Positions 35,988-44,900 of a stretch of 64,000 nt of DNA are shown here, one piece after another. The stretch is from positions 19,648 through 83,647 of the forward strand of contig JAFRDB010000099.1 of NCBI GenBank assembly GCA_017404065.1, in the 5' to 3' direction. Both the position numbers and the translations under genes were made by a program. Each line of letters opens with the position of its first letter. The stretch's first letter is position 1. The notes beneath the pieces are model-generated. The model had not been told where the DNA came from. It did not search any database and worked only from the letters and a program-made list of their open reading frames with translations. This DNA is from Clostridia bacterium. GTDB lineage: Bacteria > Bacillota > Clostridia > UBA1381.

Positions 35988-36569
35988 ATGATACAGAAAT
36001 TTGAATTTCACGAGCTTGATCTGAAGGGCGCATATCTCATAAAGCCGTTTTGCGCGACTGATGAGAGAGGCGGATTTATCAAGGATTATAATATTGATAC
36101 TTTCAAGTCAAACGGTATCGAACATGACTTGAAAGAGGTGTTCTATACGATCTCTAAGCGTGGTGTTATACGTGCAACACACTTTCAGCTTGTAAAGCAG
36201 CAGCCAAAGCTTGTGCGCTGCATAAGCGGTCATGTATATGATGTTATTGTTGATTTGAGACCCGATTCGCCTACATACGGAAAATGGCGAGGTTTCCACC
36301 TGACGGGCGAGAACATGGATACCCTGCTTGTGCCAAAGTATTTCGGACACGGATATTTGGTCATAGACGATTCCGTAGTAAGCTATAAGTGCGCAGAGGT
36401 GTTCTATGGCGAGGGAGACAGCGGAATTATGTATAATGATCCCGATATAGGTATAGATTGGCCTATGGAGCTTATAGGCGGGGAGGACAAGCTTATCATA
36501 AGCGAGAAGGATAAGCGGCTGATGAGCTTTAAAGAATATACTGCTGTCATAGGTGAACAAAATGAATAG
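35988..36569 (+). CDS. RmlC-like 3- and/or 5-epimerase of the CDP-6-deoxyhexose route
   Basis: 193 residues, the size of RmlC. Cupin fold with FCATDERGGFIKDYN, RGVIRATHFQLVKQQPKLVRCISGHVYDVIVDLRPDSPTYGKW, PKYFGHGYLV and MYNDPDIGIDWP. The catalytic His is in RATHFQ (dTDP enzymes have RGLHFQ). Because it sits with rfbF and rfbG and not with rmlA/B/D, I infer a CDP-sugar substrate. Confidence 0.9.
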   Translation: MIQKFEFHELDLKGAYLIKPFCATDERGGFIKDYNIDTFKSNGIEHDLKEVFYTISKRGVIRATHFQLVKQQPKLVRCISGHVYDVIVDLRPDSPTYGKWRGFHLTGENMDTLLVPKYFGHGYLVIDDSVVSYKCAEVFYGEGDSGIMYNDPDIGIDWPMELIGGEDKLIISEKDKRLMSFKEYTAVIGEQNE

Positions 36570-37443
36570 ACATGCGTATCTTATCATCATACATAACAAT
36601 TTCTATAATTTCGAAAAGCTGATCCAAATGCTCGATGACGAAAGAAATGATATATATGTTCATGTAAATAAAAAGGTTAAAAACTTTGACTTTGATAAAT
36701 ACAAGGCTATGGTAAAAAAATCGAAGTTAACGTTTTCAAAAAAACGCGTAGCGATATTCTGGGGCAGTCCGCTGCTGTTAGAGGCGGAGATGATACTGCT
36801 TGATTTAGCGTATAAATCGGACAATTACAGCTATTTTCATTTGATCTCAGGCGCGGATCTGCCTATAAAGAGTATGGACTATATATATGATTTCTTTGAA
36901 AGCAAGAACGGAAATGAGTTTGTGGATTTCGATACCATATCCAGAGTGGAATGGTTAGACTATTATTATCCGCTTCTCCAAGCAGAGAAGTATTGTAAAA
37001 AAAACAGGTTGATCTATTATATATATGAGAGAGCATCAGTGGCCATTGTAAACGCACAAAAAAAGGTCAAAATCCACAGAACCAAAGCGTATTCCGTGAA
37101 ACCGGAAAAGGGTTCAAATTGGTTCAGCATAACAAGTGATTTTGCCGCATTTTGCATTGAAAGATACTATAGAAAATACAGGCGACTGTTTAAATATACC
37201 ATCCTGCCGGAAGAGAATTTCGTGCAGATGATGATAAACGAAGGCGGATATCGGGATCGGCTGTACAGCGGCGGTAATATGCGGCTTATAAAATGGGACG
37301 GCGGAAATTCACCCTTAACATTGGATATTGACGATTATGATGAGATTATGCAATCGGGGTGTCTGTTTGCAAGAAAGTTTGACGGGGATAATAAAGTAGA
37401 AGTGATAGACAAATTATTTAAAATGATAAAGGAGATCAAATAA
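36562..37443 (+). CDS. GT14 beta-1,6-N-acetylglucosaminyltransferase-like
   Basis: 293 residues from ATG 36562 (AGGTG six bases upstream; a GTG at 36553 would use that same site). NRHAYLIIIHNNFYNFEKLIQMLDDERNDIYVHVNKK start, YFHLISGADLPIKS, KGSNWFSITSDFAAFCIE, LPEENFVQMMIN and the end GCLFARKFDGD are those of the core-2/I-branching (GT14) family found in bacterial capsule loci. A second full copy is at 44901 and a deletion remnant at 44646. Confidence 0.9.
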   Translation: MNRHAYLIIIHNNFYNFEKLIQMLDDERNDIYVHVNKKVKNFDFDKYKAMVKKSKLTFSKKRVAIFWGSPLLLEAEMILLDLAYKSDNYSYFHLISGADLPIKSMDYIYDFFESKNGNEFVDFDTISRVEWLDYYYPLLQAEKYCKKNRLIYYIYERASVAIVNAQKKVKIHRTKAYSVKPEKGSNWFSITSDFAAFCIERYYRKYRRLFKYTILPEENFVQMMINEGGYRDRLYSGGNMRLIKWDGGNSPLTLDIDDYDEIMQSGCLFARKFDGDNKVEVIDKLFKMIKEIK

Positions 37444-38193
37444 ATGAAAGTGGTAGCAGTAATTCCGGCAAGATATGGATCAACAAGAATGCCCGGAAAA
37501 CCAATAATGGATATATGTGGACATCCTATGATTTGGTGGGTGTATCAGAATGTAAAGAAGGTTAAAGAATTTGATGAAATATATATAGCTACTGATGATG
37601 AAAGAATAAAGACTGTATGCGAGTCATTCGGCGCTTCGGTAATAATGACATCAGATGATTGTTCCTGCTTGATTGATAGAGTGTATCAGGTATCAAACAC
37701 TGTCGAAGCGGATTATTATGTAACTATAAACGGAGATGAGCCTATTCTTGAATCGGAAATAATGCCAAAGATAATACCGGATTTTGTTGAAATAGATAAG
37801 CCTGTTGTTAGAGGTTTGGTTCGTGAGTTTACAGATCCGGTTGAGGTTATAGATTCAGGCAATATTAAAATTGTTGTTGGGAAGGACGGATATTCTCTCT
37901 ATTCATCACGAAGCCCTGTGCCGTATCCACATAAAACCACACAATTCAAATATAAAAAATATGTTGGGGTTGAGTTGTTTAACAAAAAAGCACTTGAATT
38001 TTATGTATCTACGGAGCAAACAGAAATAGAGCGAATTGAAGATATCGGCTCAATAAGGTTTTTAGAGCACGGGATCAGAATTCACTATGATTTGGTTAAA
38101 AGCAACTCGCTGTCCGTGGATACTCCAAAGGATCTGGAAAAGATAATAAAAGTACTGTCCGAGGAGAAGGGATATGGAAATGAAACATACTAA
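37444..38193 (+). CDS. KdsB-like CMP-ulosonate synthetase
   Basis: Cytidylyltransferase that activates a 3-deoxy-ulosonic acid as its CMP derivative. 249 residues, as KdsB. VVAVIPARYGSTRMPGKPIMDICGHPMIWWVY, YIATDDERI, CSCLIDRVYQV, VTINGDEPILE, SLYSSRSPVPYP and TEIERIEDIGSIRFLEHG align with KdsB motifs. The SG segment after the Asp pair (KdsB: SGTER) reads SCLIDR, so the substrate may differ from Kdo. Kdo itself belongs to Gram-negative LPS; a Gram-positive with this gene probably makes a related capsule sugar. AAGGAG ribosome binding site. Confidence 0.9.
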   Translation: MKVVAVIPARYGSTRMPGKPIMDICGHPMIWWVYQNVKKVKEFDEIYIATDDERIKTVCESFGASVIMTSDDCSCLIDRVYQVSNTVEADYYVTINGDEPILESEIMPKIIPDFVEIDKPVVRGLVREFTDPVEVIDSGNIKIVVGKDGYSLYSSRSPVPYPHKTTQFKYKKYVGVELFNKKALEFYVSTEQTEIERIEDIGSIRFLEHGIRIHYDLVKSNSLSVDTPKDLEKIIKVLSEEKGYGNETY

Positions 38194-39802
38194 AATACTG
38201 GATTGCACATTACGTGACGGTGCGTACCTGATTGATAAACAATTTGGAGATAATATTATACGAGGTATAATTAATGGGCTTGTCACCTCTCGAATGGACT
38301 TTATCGAAATGGGCTTTTTGCAGGATGATGGATTCGGAGAAGGGAAAACAGTATATTTAAATGGTAAGGATGCAGAAAAATATGTGCCTCAGGATAAAAG
38401 AGGGAGCTTGTTCACAGTCTTGGCAGATTATAGCCGTTACTCAATTGATAATCTTGATAATAACACAGGAAAAACCTTTGATGCGGTAAGAGCATGCTTT
38501 TTTAAGCATGAAAGGTTTGATGTTATTGATTTTTGCAAGACTATTAAGCAGAAAGGTTATATGGTATTTGTTCAGCCGGTGGATATTTTAGGTTATAGTG
38601 ATGCGGAATTGATTGATTTGATCGAGGATGTAAACACAATTGAGCCTGAATGTTTTTCGATAGTAGATACCTTCGGTTCAATGTATAGTGATGATTTATC
38701 AAGAGTATTTAGTTTGGTTGATCATAATCTGATAAAGACAAGCAAGATAGGGTTTCATTCACATAATAATATGCAAATGTCGAGCGCTCTTTCTCAGGAT
38801 TTTGTTAGAATGTCATACGGTAAGAGGAATGTTGTAATAGACTCGACCCTGTGTGGAATGGGCAGAGGAGCCGGAAACACGCCAACAGAATTAATAGTTC
38901 AGTATTTGGTGTCCAAAATGGGATACAATTACGATATGGATGTGCTTTTGGATATAATAGATACATATATGAACAATATAAGAACCCGTTGCTCGTGGGG
39001 ATATAATACACCATATTTTATTGCAGGATGTTATGGGTCACATATAAACAATGTAAACTATTTAAGAAATAAAAACAGTATACGCTCAAAGGACATTAGG
39101 TTTATACTAAATAAGATCGGCGAAAGCAAACGCAAACGGTATGATTATGATTTGCTTGAGCAGACATATTTGGATTATTTGAAGTCTGATATATCGGATG
39201 CATCTGCAGTTGAAAAACTATGGAATGAGTTGCATAATAAGAACATTCTTATAATTGCTCCGGGAAAAAATGCAGTGGTGCAGGCCGAAAATATAAAAGA
39301 ATTCTATAGGAGAGAAAAACCTGTTGTAGTAGCTGTGAATTATATTCCTGACATTGTAAAAGTGGATTATTTATATTTCAGCAATGCGAAAAGATACAAT
39401 ATATGCCAAACAAACAGAGAGTTTGATTCAAGCAGACGAATAATAACATCTAACATTAAACAGATAGCGGATAAAAGAGAGGTAATGATATCATTTGCGC
39501 GACTGATAAAGTGCGGATGGGAGAACATGGAAAACTCCATGATACTGTTGTTGCGTCTGTTGGATATCGTAGATCCGGCAGGTATTTTCATTGCCGGATT
39601 TGATGGATATGATATACAAAAAGTAAACTATGCTGTTTCTGATATGGAGCTAAGTGATGTGGGAGAGAATTATGCGTTCATAAATGAGGAGATATCAGAT
39701 ATGCTTATTGATTATTTGAGATGCAGAGATAGAAATACGCCGATAAAATTTATTACGGAATCTAGATTTGAGCATATATTTGAGGAGACTAATATGTTAT
39801 GA
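38174..39802 (+). CDS. DmpG-like pyruvate aldolase fused to a C-terminal Rossmann-like domain
   Basis: 542 residues. Residues about 5-300 are a DRE-TIM aldolase: DCTLRDGAYL (metal Asp), FIEMGF, IGFHSHNNMQMSSA (metal His pair) and VIDSTLCGMGRGAGNTPTEL, very like 4-hydroxy-2-oxovalerate aldolase DmpG. Residues about 345-540 form a second domain (ILIIAPGKNAVVQ, VNYIPDIVKVDYLYFSN, IFIAGFDGYD) that resembles the DUF115 protein at 31390. It overlaps the KdsB-like gene by 20 bases and the KdsC-like gene by four. I infer aldol addition of pyruvate to a sugar aldehyde, giving a 3-deoxy-2-ulosonate. No KdsA or NeuB is present. Confidence 0.85.
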   Translation: MEMKHTKILDCTLRDGAYLIDKQFGDNIIRGIINGLVTSRMDFIEMGFLQDDGFGEGKTVYLNGKDAEKYVPQDKRGSLFTVLADYSRYSIDNLDNNTGKTFDAVRACFFKHERFDVIDFCKTIKQKGYMVFVQPVDILGYSDAELIDLIEDVNTIEPECFSIVDTFGSMYSDDLSRVFSLVDHNLIKTSKIGFHSHNNMQMSSALSQDFVRMSYGKRNVVIDSTLCGMGRGAGNTPTELIVQYLVSKMGYNYDMDVLLDIIDTYMNNIRTRCSWGYNTPYFIAGCYGSHINNVNYLRNKNSIRSKDIRFILNKIGESKRKRYDYDLLEQTYLDYLKSDISDASAVEKLWNELHNKNILIIAPGKNAVVQAENIKEFYRREKPVVVAVNYIPDIVKVDYLYFSNAKRYNICQTNREFDSSRRIITSNIKQIADKREVMISFARLIKCGWENMENSMILLLRLLDIVDPAGIFIAGFDGYDIQKVNYAVSDMELSDVGENYAFINEEISDMLIDYLRCRDRNTPIKFITESRFEHIFEETNML

Positions 39803-40269
39803 TAAAAATATTGGTATTAGATGTTGATGGTACATTAACAGACGGAAAAATATATATGGGAGCAGACGGAGAGGTATTTAAGGCTTTTGATATTAAAGAT
39901 GGCTGCGGGATACATGATATATTGCCAAAGTATAATATTGTGCCTGTTGTTATAACCGGACGCAGTTCAGAAATAGTAAAAAACAGGTGTAAAGAACTCA
40001 ATATAAAGCACTTGTATCAAGGTATAAGGGATAAAAAGAAAAAAATATGTGACATAGTTGAGTCGATGGATTATAGTTTAGAGAATGTTGCCTATATGGG
40101 TGATGATATTATCGATCTTGAAGCAATGTCGATATGCGGAGTTTCAGGTGCTCCGGCGGATGCGTCAAAATCTGTTATAAAGGTAGCGGATTTTGTCAGC
40201 AAATATACCGGAGGTAACGGAGCTGTGAGAGATTTTATAGAGTGGCTGGTAGAAAGATACAGTGCATAA
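39799..40269 (+). CDS. KdsC-like HAD phosphatase
   Basis: 156 residues, as KdsC. HAD motif I LVLDVDGTLTDG (nucleophile Asp), motif II TGRSS, the Lys in IRDKKKK, and motif IV YMGDDIIDLEAM; capless C0 type, with GAPADASKSVIKVADFVSKYTGGNGAVRDF at the end. KdsC and its nonulosonate relatives remove the phosphate from ulosonate phosphates before CMP activation. It is the third gene of a coupled trio with the cytidylyltransferase and the aldolase. Confidence 0.92.
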   Translation: MIKILVLDVDGTLTDGKIYMGADGEVFKAFDIKDGCGIHDILPKYNIVPVVITGRSSEIVKNRCKELNIKHLYQGIRDKKKKICDIVESMDYSLENVAYMGDDIIDLEAMSICGVSGAPADASKSVIKVADFVSKYTGGNGAVRDFIEWLVERYSA

Positions 40270-40308
40270 TTTTGTTTTACATGATAGGTTATTTAAGGAG
40301 TGGTTATA

Positions 40309-42054
40309 GTGCAACTGAAGCATAAATTGTATGCATGTATGGCAATTAGCGTATTTGCTGTGTGTTGTACGATAGCTTTTAACTCAGTTAAAGCATCAAA
40401 TACTGTTGTGGATGGTGTATTCTTACGAAATGATAAGTTGGTCATCCCAATTAACTGTAAAGAGAATTCTGAGTACATTATCACCGGCTATAACAGTAAA
40501 AAGGAAATCATAGCTGTTAACAGTCATAAAACAGCAAAAGTTACTAATACAGAAATAGTTGTTGATATGATCCGGGATCTGGATTATTTAGCATGTTATG
40601 AATATCGTCCTACCGGTGAAATAAAAAAAATAGCATCTGCAACAATGGATCAAATCAATTGTTGTCAAATAAATAGCGAATCTGAGTTTTATGTTGAATG
40701 TGATATTCCTATCCACCATATAGGAAACTTAAAGATGGGATCGTATGACGAAAATGGTTTGTTTCGGGAGTCTGATTTGGGTTATTCATCCGACATTATT
40801 AACACTGGAAATTCGAGGATTTCTGTTGAGGTTAATTATCATTTGTATAAATTAAACATCCTGACAAAGGACTCGCACGGTGCTTATAAAATAAAAAAAA
40901 TTGATTCGAATACTTATTCTTTTGAAGAGAATGATTGCGCTTTTACCGTAGTTAAATCGGATGGCAGTGAATTAACGGAAAATGATATAAATACAATCAG
41001 ACAACGAATTATGGTGAGCTCTGATGTTGATATCGAAAAAAATTCTTCTAATGAAAAATCTCATTTTACCAAACCATTTACGCTGTGGGGTACAACAGAA
41101 AAGGTCAATAACTATGAAGCATGGCCTTACGGAAATTGCTGGTACGATGAAAATGACAACACAGTTAATTTAGTATATTCTGCAAGCTCTGATCATTTAT
41201 CATATATCGGTAAATCAGCGGTATATTTCAGAAAGATATATGAGAATAATAATGTTTCGGTGGCGATACCTGTTGCACTTGATAAAGAATATGGGTATAT
41301 AATGGAAACTGCTCTACAATTATCGGATGGATCCTATGGCGTTTATATAAAAAACAAGGATGAAGAAGCATTATATTTATATAAATCTATTGATCAAGGA
41401 AAAACATGGGTTTCAAATAAGGTTAATATAGCGTTAGGGGATAGTATTACCGGTGTGACGTTAATGCCCAATAATAAACTGATCGGGTTGCTTAGGACAA
41501 AAAACAAGACAGTAAAGATTGTAGAGTCCTATAATGGTACTGATTGGAGTGTTGTAAGCGGAGAATTGAATAAAAATCAATATCCATTAGAAGGTACTTT
41601 TGTTCGACTGAGCAACAACAGACTGATCTGTATCATGCGAGGGGCTTTGGGACAGATGCCATATAGGCCTGAATCAGCTACATATATGGTCAAGAGCGAT
41701 GATAACGGCAAAACATGGTCGGAATTAATTGAGTTAGAGGGAATAGATGCAAGCTATAATCCTGTAGCTGCATTGTATCATAATGAAGATAAAACAGTTG
41801 AGCTGCTATATGGGTCAAGATACGCAAGGGAGGATTACTGCGGCTCAATTAATCATACGATTATTTCAGAGGATGATTTATGGAACGCTGACTTTTCTAA
41901 TACGGAAGAAGAAAGATTATATAAAGCACCGTCATCGAGGGATTTTGGCTATTTTGCGATGGCTGAAACAAAATCAGGGACTATCAAGGCGTTCTTTTAC
42001 AGCGGACATGACGGATACGCAAATATATATTGCATGATAAAACCGGGCAGATAA
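40309..42054 (+). CDS. Secreted BNR/sialidase-fold protein
   Basis: 581 residues; GTG 40309 is chosen because AAGGAG lies eight bases before it. A signal peptide or anchor (LYACMAISVFAVCCTIAF, VKAS) is followed by a beta-rich N-terminal domain (about 35-245) and a six-blade beta-propeller (about 250-575) with two Asp-boxes: SIDQGKTW and SDDNGKTW. The Arg in SRYARED and in LLRTK could be of a sialidase Arg triad, but the full active site is not clear. It sits right after the CMP-ulosonate genes, so it might trim or bind an ulosonic-acid-containing glycan outside the cell. DNA is AT-rich. Confidence 0.8.
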   Translation: MQLKHKLYACMAISVFAVCCTIAFNSVKASNTVVDGVFLRNDKLVIPINCKENSEYIITGYNSKKEIIAVNSHKTAKVTNTEIVVDMIRDLDYLACYEYRPTGEIKKIASATMDQINCCQINSESEFYVECDIPIHHIGNLKMGSYDENGLFRESDLGYSSDIINTGNSRISVEVNYHLYKLNILTKDSHGAYKIKKIDSNTYSFEENDCAFTVVKSDGSELTENDINTIRQRIMVSSDVDIEKNSSNEKSHFTKPFTLWGTTEKVNNYEAWPYGNCWYDENDNTVNLVYSASSDHLSYIGKSAVYFRKIYENNNVSVAIPVALDKEYGYIMETALQLSDGSYGVYIKNKDEEALYLYKSIDQGKTWVSNKVNIALGDSITGVTLMPNNKLIGLLRTKNKTVKIVESYNGTDWSVVSGELNKNQYPLEGTFVRLSNNRLICIMRGALGQMPYRPESATYMVKSDDNGKTWSELIELEGIDASYNPVAALYHNEDKTVELLYGSRYAREDYCGSINHTIISEDDLWNADFSNTEEERLYKAPSSRDFGYFAMAETKSGTIKAFFYSGHDGYANIYCMIKPGR

Positions 42055-42077
42055 GCATTATACTTTGGAGAAAAAAT

Positions 42078-43523
42078 ATGGAAAAAACAGTTGAATACTG
42101 CAAGAAAAAATTTTATATAATATATTCTTTGATCGGTTTTTTCGGAGTTGCTGTATGGGTGTCACTGATGTGGAGCAAATCAATATGGTTTGACGAAGCA
42201 TATTCGTTCGGAATGATCAGTAGAACATATTCTGATATATGCAAAATTGCTGCAGCAGATGTGCACCCGCCGCTGTATTATCTTTCGCTAAAGCTGATCA
42301 CATCAATATTCACAAATAAATTAGTTGCTGCGAAAATATATTCTATAGTACCATACATTGTGATTTTGATGTTCGGCGGATATCAATTAAGAAAACTGAT
42401 AAATGAGAAAACATCAATAGCTTTTATGATAGTTTTTCTTACTTATCCGTATATGCTTTCATACGCTGTGGAAATTCGTATGTATTCGGTCGCGGCAATG
42501 TTTGTTTTCATCAATGCAGTGTATGCATATAAATGTTGGTTCACAAGCAATAAAAAAGACTGGTGCATGTTAATACTATCCGGAGTAGGTGCGGCATATA
42601 CACATTATTTTGCTTTTGTGACGGTAATAATAAACTATGGCTTTCTGTTTTTGAGCATACTTATAACAAAAAAGAAAATAATGTGGCTGTGGATATGCAG
42701 CGTGATAGTCTCGATCATTATGTTTAGCCCGTGGATTGGTACATTTATATCACAATTAGCGGACAAGGCTGAAAACGAATATTGGATAGGACCTATAACA
42801 GTATATTCATTAAAGGTGTACTTTACACAGCTTTTTGGCGCTAACGGTTTCCCTCAATGGAAATATATAATTATCGTCACATATATTGGGCTGTTCATCG
42901 GCTTCATATTCAATAAAAAGAGGGAGCATATTCTGTTGGGACTTATGTCGGCCATGGTGCCGATGCTCACGATCGCGTTAGGCTTGATCGTATCGATCCT
43001 TATCAGACCGGTTTTTGTTATGAGATACGCTATACCGGCGATACCTTTGTTATTTGTTTTTGTTGCATTGGCGCTTGACAAAATAGATCATGTAATAATG
43101 ATCATCGGATTCGGTTTGATCGTGTTATCAGGGTTTGTTCCTAACTATATCAGTCAGTGGAATACGGAATATAATATAACTCATAATGAAATCAATGAGG
43201 AGTTCATAGATCAGATGGGGGACTTCGATTGCGTATATACAAGCATGGAAAACAACGAACAAATGTTTAGCTGTATTATGGCTTTGTATTGTCCGTCTAA
43301 AACAGTATATAGGACAGAGAGGTTTGATCCGGTAATGTTGCCGTTTGAAAACCTTAAGATGACAGATCAGTTTGATGAATCAAAAAATGAGAGGATATTA
43401 TTGATCATTTCAGCAGAAAAAGAAGTTCCTTCAGTATTCAAAAATACATATTATGCAGATTATAAAACAACGGTCAATACTCAGGATACGGATGGTGACG
43501 TATATATTTTAACACATAAATAA
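42078..43523 (+). CDS. GT39-like membrane glycosyltransferase
   Basis: 481 residues from ATG 42078 (GGAG upstream). About eleven hydrophobic segments. The first outside loop SIWFDEAYSFGM with its Asp-Glu pair and AADVHPPLYYLSLK are the marks of the PMT/ArnT (GT39, GT83) superfamily, which transfers a sugar from a polyprenyl-phosphate donor on the outer face of the membrane. It could decorate the polysaccharide after export. The donor-lipid synthase is not obvious nearby. Confidence 0.85.
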   Translation: MEKTVEYCKKKFYIIYSLIGFFGVAVWVSLMWSKSIWFDEAYSFGMISRTYSDICKIAAADVHPPLYYLSLKLITSIFTNKLVAAKIYSIVPYIVILMFGGYQLRKLINEKTSIAFMIVFLTYPYMLSYAVEIRMYSVAAMFVFINAVYAYKCWFTSNKKDWCMLILSGVGAAYTHYFAFVTVIINYGFLFLSILITKKKIMWLWICSVIVSIIMFSPWIGTFISQLADKAENEYWIGPITVYSLKVYFTQLFGANGFPQWKYIIIVTYIGLFIGFIFNKKREHILLGLMSAMVPMLTIALGLIVSILIRPVFVMRYAIPAIPLLFVFVALALDKIDHVIMIIGFGLIVLSGFVPNYISQWNTEYNITHNEINEEFIDQMGDFDCVYTSMENNEQMFSCIMALYCPSKTVYRTERFDPVMLPFENLKMTDQFDESKNERILLIISAEKEVPSVFKNTYYADYKTTVNTQDTDGDVYILTHK

Positions 43524-43559
43524 TGAGTAGTTAAAGATTAAATATTTGCGGAGCATAAC

Positions 43560-44624
43560 ATGAATGAAAGAGTAGAGAAGCAGGAATACATATTCCTCGA
43601 TTTTGTGAAATTTATATGTGCAGTATGTGTTATTTATATACACATTCCGGCATTATCGGAATTATCCCCGGAAGCGTCCTTTTGGCTAAGAGATTATTTG
43701 TGCAGACTGGCTGTGCCTATGTTCTTTCTTGCATCGGGATACTTTTTGAGCACTAAGTTCGAAAACAGAGAAAAAACCATAGTTTACATAAAACGAATTG
43801 CGGCAATGTACACCGGATTCACAATTATATATTTACCTATTATCATATATGGCTATAGGAACAACTTAACGAGTATGAAGGGTGTTGCTGTTGCTGTGAT
43901 AGATTTTGTAAGGAATTTCCTGCTTTTAGGGAGCTGGGTTCATTTTTGGTATTATACAGCATTGATTTCGGGTGTGATTATCTTATACATAATGATAAAA
44001 TGCTTAAAAATACCGATAAGGACTGTTATAGTAATAGCTATGGTGTTATATATTATGGGAATAGTATTAACCGATCATAGGGATGCAATACAGTCTGTTC
44101 CGTTGATCGGGAAATTAACAAGAATATATTTTGCAATCTTCGACAACACGAGAAACGGATTATTTGTAGGACTGCCGTTTGTTTCAGTAGGGTATTATAT
44201 TGGCATCCGTAAGCATAGGATCAAAACAAGCGGGATAATAAAAGTTATTATATCAATATTGGCGTTATCTGTAATGCTGATGGAAACAATATGGAAAAGG
44301 GAGTTCATGGGAATACAGCAGTTTGAATTTCTTTTAACGAGCGTGCCTGTTAGTGCGATACTGTTTGTTTTGGTTTGCAGTATCAATGTTGATAAGAAAT
44401 ATAAAACTTGTGGGATATATCTCAGAAAAATGTCAGGGCTTATATACGGGTTACACATGCTATTCCTTTTTTATGTCAGAAAAGTATCAGGTGATTTTTT
44501 CGGCTACACAGTGAGCAATATGGAATGCTTTGCGATCGTCGTGTTGCTATCCTTAGTTACATCGTGTGTGCTGCTGTATTTGTATGAAAGAAAAAAAGTC
44601 AAAGCCTTGGGTGTTATAATTTGA
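43560..44624 (+). CDS. Acyltransferase family 3 membrane protein
   Basis: 354 residues, about ten hydrophobic segments. YIFLDFVKFICAVCVIYIHIPAL carries the conserved first-helix His; RDYLCRLAVPMFFLASGYFLS is the usual second motif. OafA-like enzymes move acetyl or succinyl groups across the membrane to O-antigen, capsule or wall sugars. Ribosome binding site GGAG. Confidence 0.9.
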   Translation: MNERVEKQEYIFLDFVKFICAVCVIYIHIPALSELSPEASFWLRDYLCRLAVPMFFLASGYFLSTKFENREKTIVYIKRIAAMYTGFTIIYLPIIIYGYRNNLTSMKGVAVAVIDFVRNFLLLGSWVHFWYYTALISGVIILYIMIKCLKIPIRTVIVIAMVLYIMGIVLTDHRDAIQSVPLIGKLTRIYFAIFDNTRNGLFVGLPFVSVGYYIGIRKHRIKTSGIIKVIISILALSVMLMETIWKREFMGIQQFEFLLTSVPVSAILFVLVCSINVDKKYKTCGIYLRKMSGLIYGLHMLFLFYVRKVSGDFFGYTVSNMECFAIVVLLSLVTSCVLLYLYERKKVKALGVII

Positions 44625-44645
44625 GTAAGAGGAGCGCATCAGGAC

Positions 44646-44897
44646 ATGAAGAAACACGCATATTTGATAATCATGCACATTTCAAAAAATATATATCCAT
44701 ATAATGATATACGACTGATAGATTGGGAAAGAAACGAAGGAGCTTCTCCTCATACCTTTGTTGAGAGTGATCATACAATGCTTTGCGATTCAAACTGTCT
44801 GTTTGCGAGAAAGTTTGTAGCTGAAAAAGACAAGAAGATGATAGATATGGTATTTGATATGGTCAATAATACTGAACAGGAAACAGAAAGGGATTAG
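44646..44897 (+). pseudogene. Remnant of a GT14 gene with an in-frame internal deletion
   Basis: 83 residues. The first 11 residues (MKKHAYLIIMH) match the N-terminus of the GT14 enzymes at 36562 and 44901, and residues 22-75 (IRLIDWERNEGASPH, then SNCLFARKF, KKMIDMVFDMV) match their C-terminus; about 200 residues of the catalytic middle are missing although the frame is kept. Not expected to be active. It lies just before an intact GT14 gene, suggesting tandem copies and a recombination deletion. Confidence 0.8.
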
Positions 44898-44900
44898 ATC

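Noticed and set aside
37444..40269. Classical Kdo biosynthesis operon
   Set aside because: KdsA and KdsD are missing, the C-C bond former is a DmpG-like aldolase, and the host appears Gram-positive.
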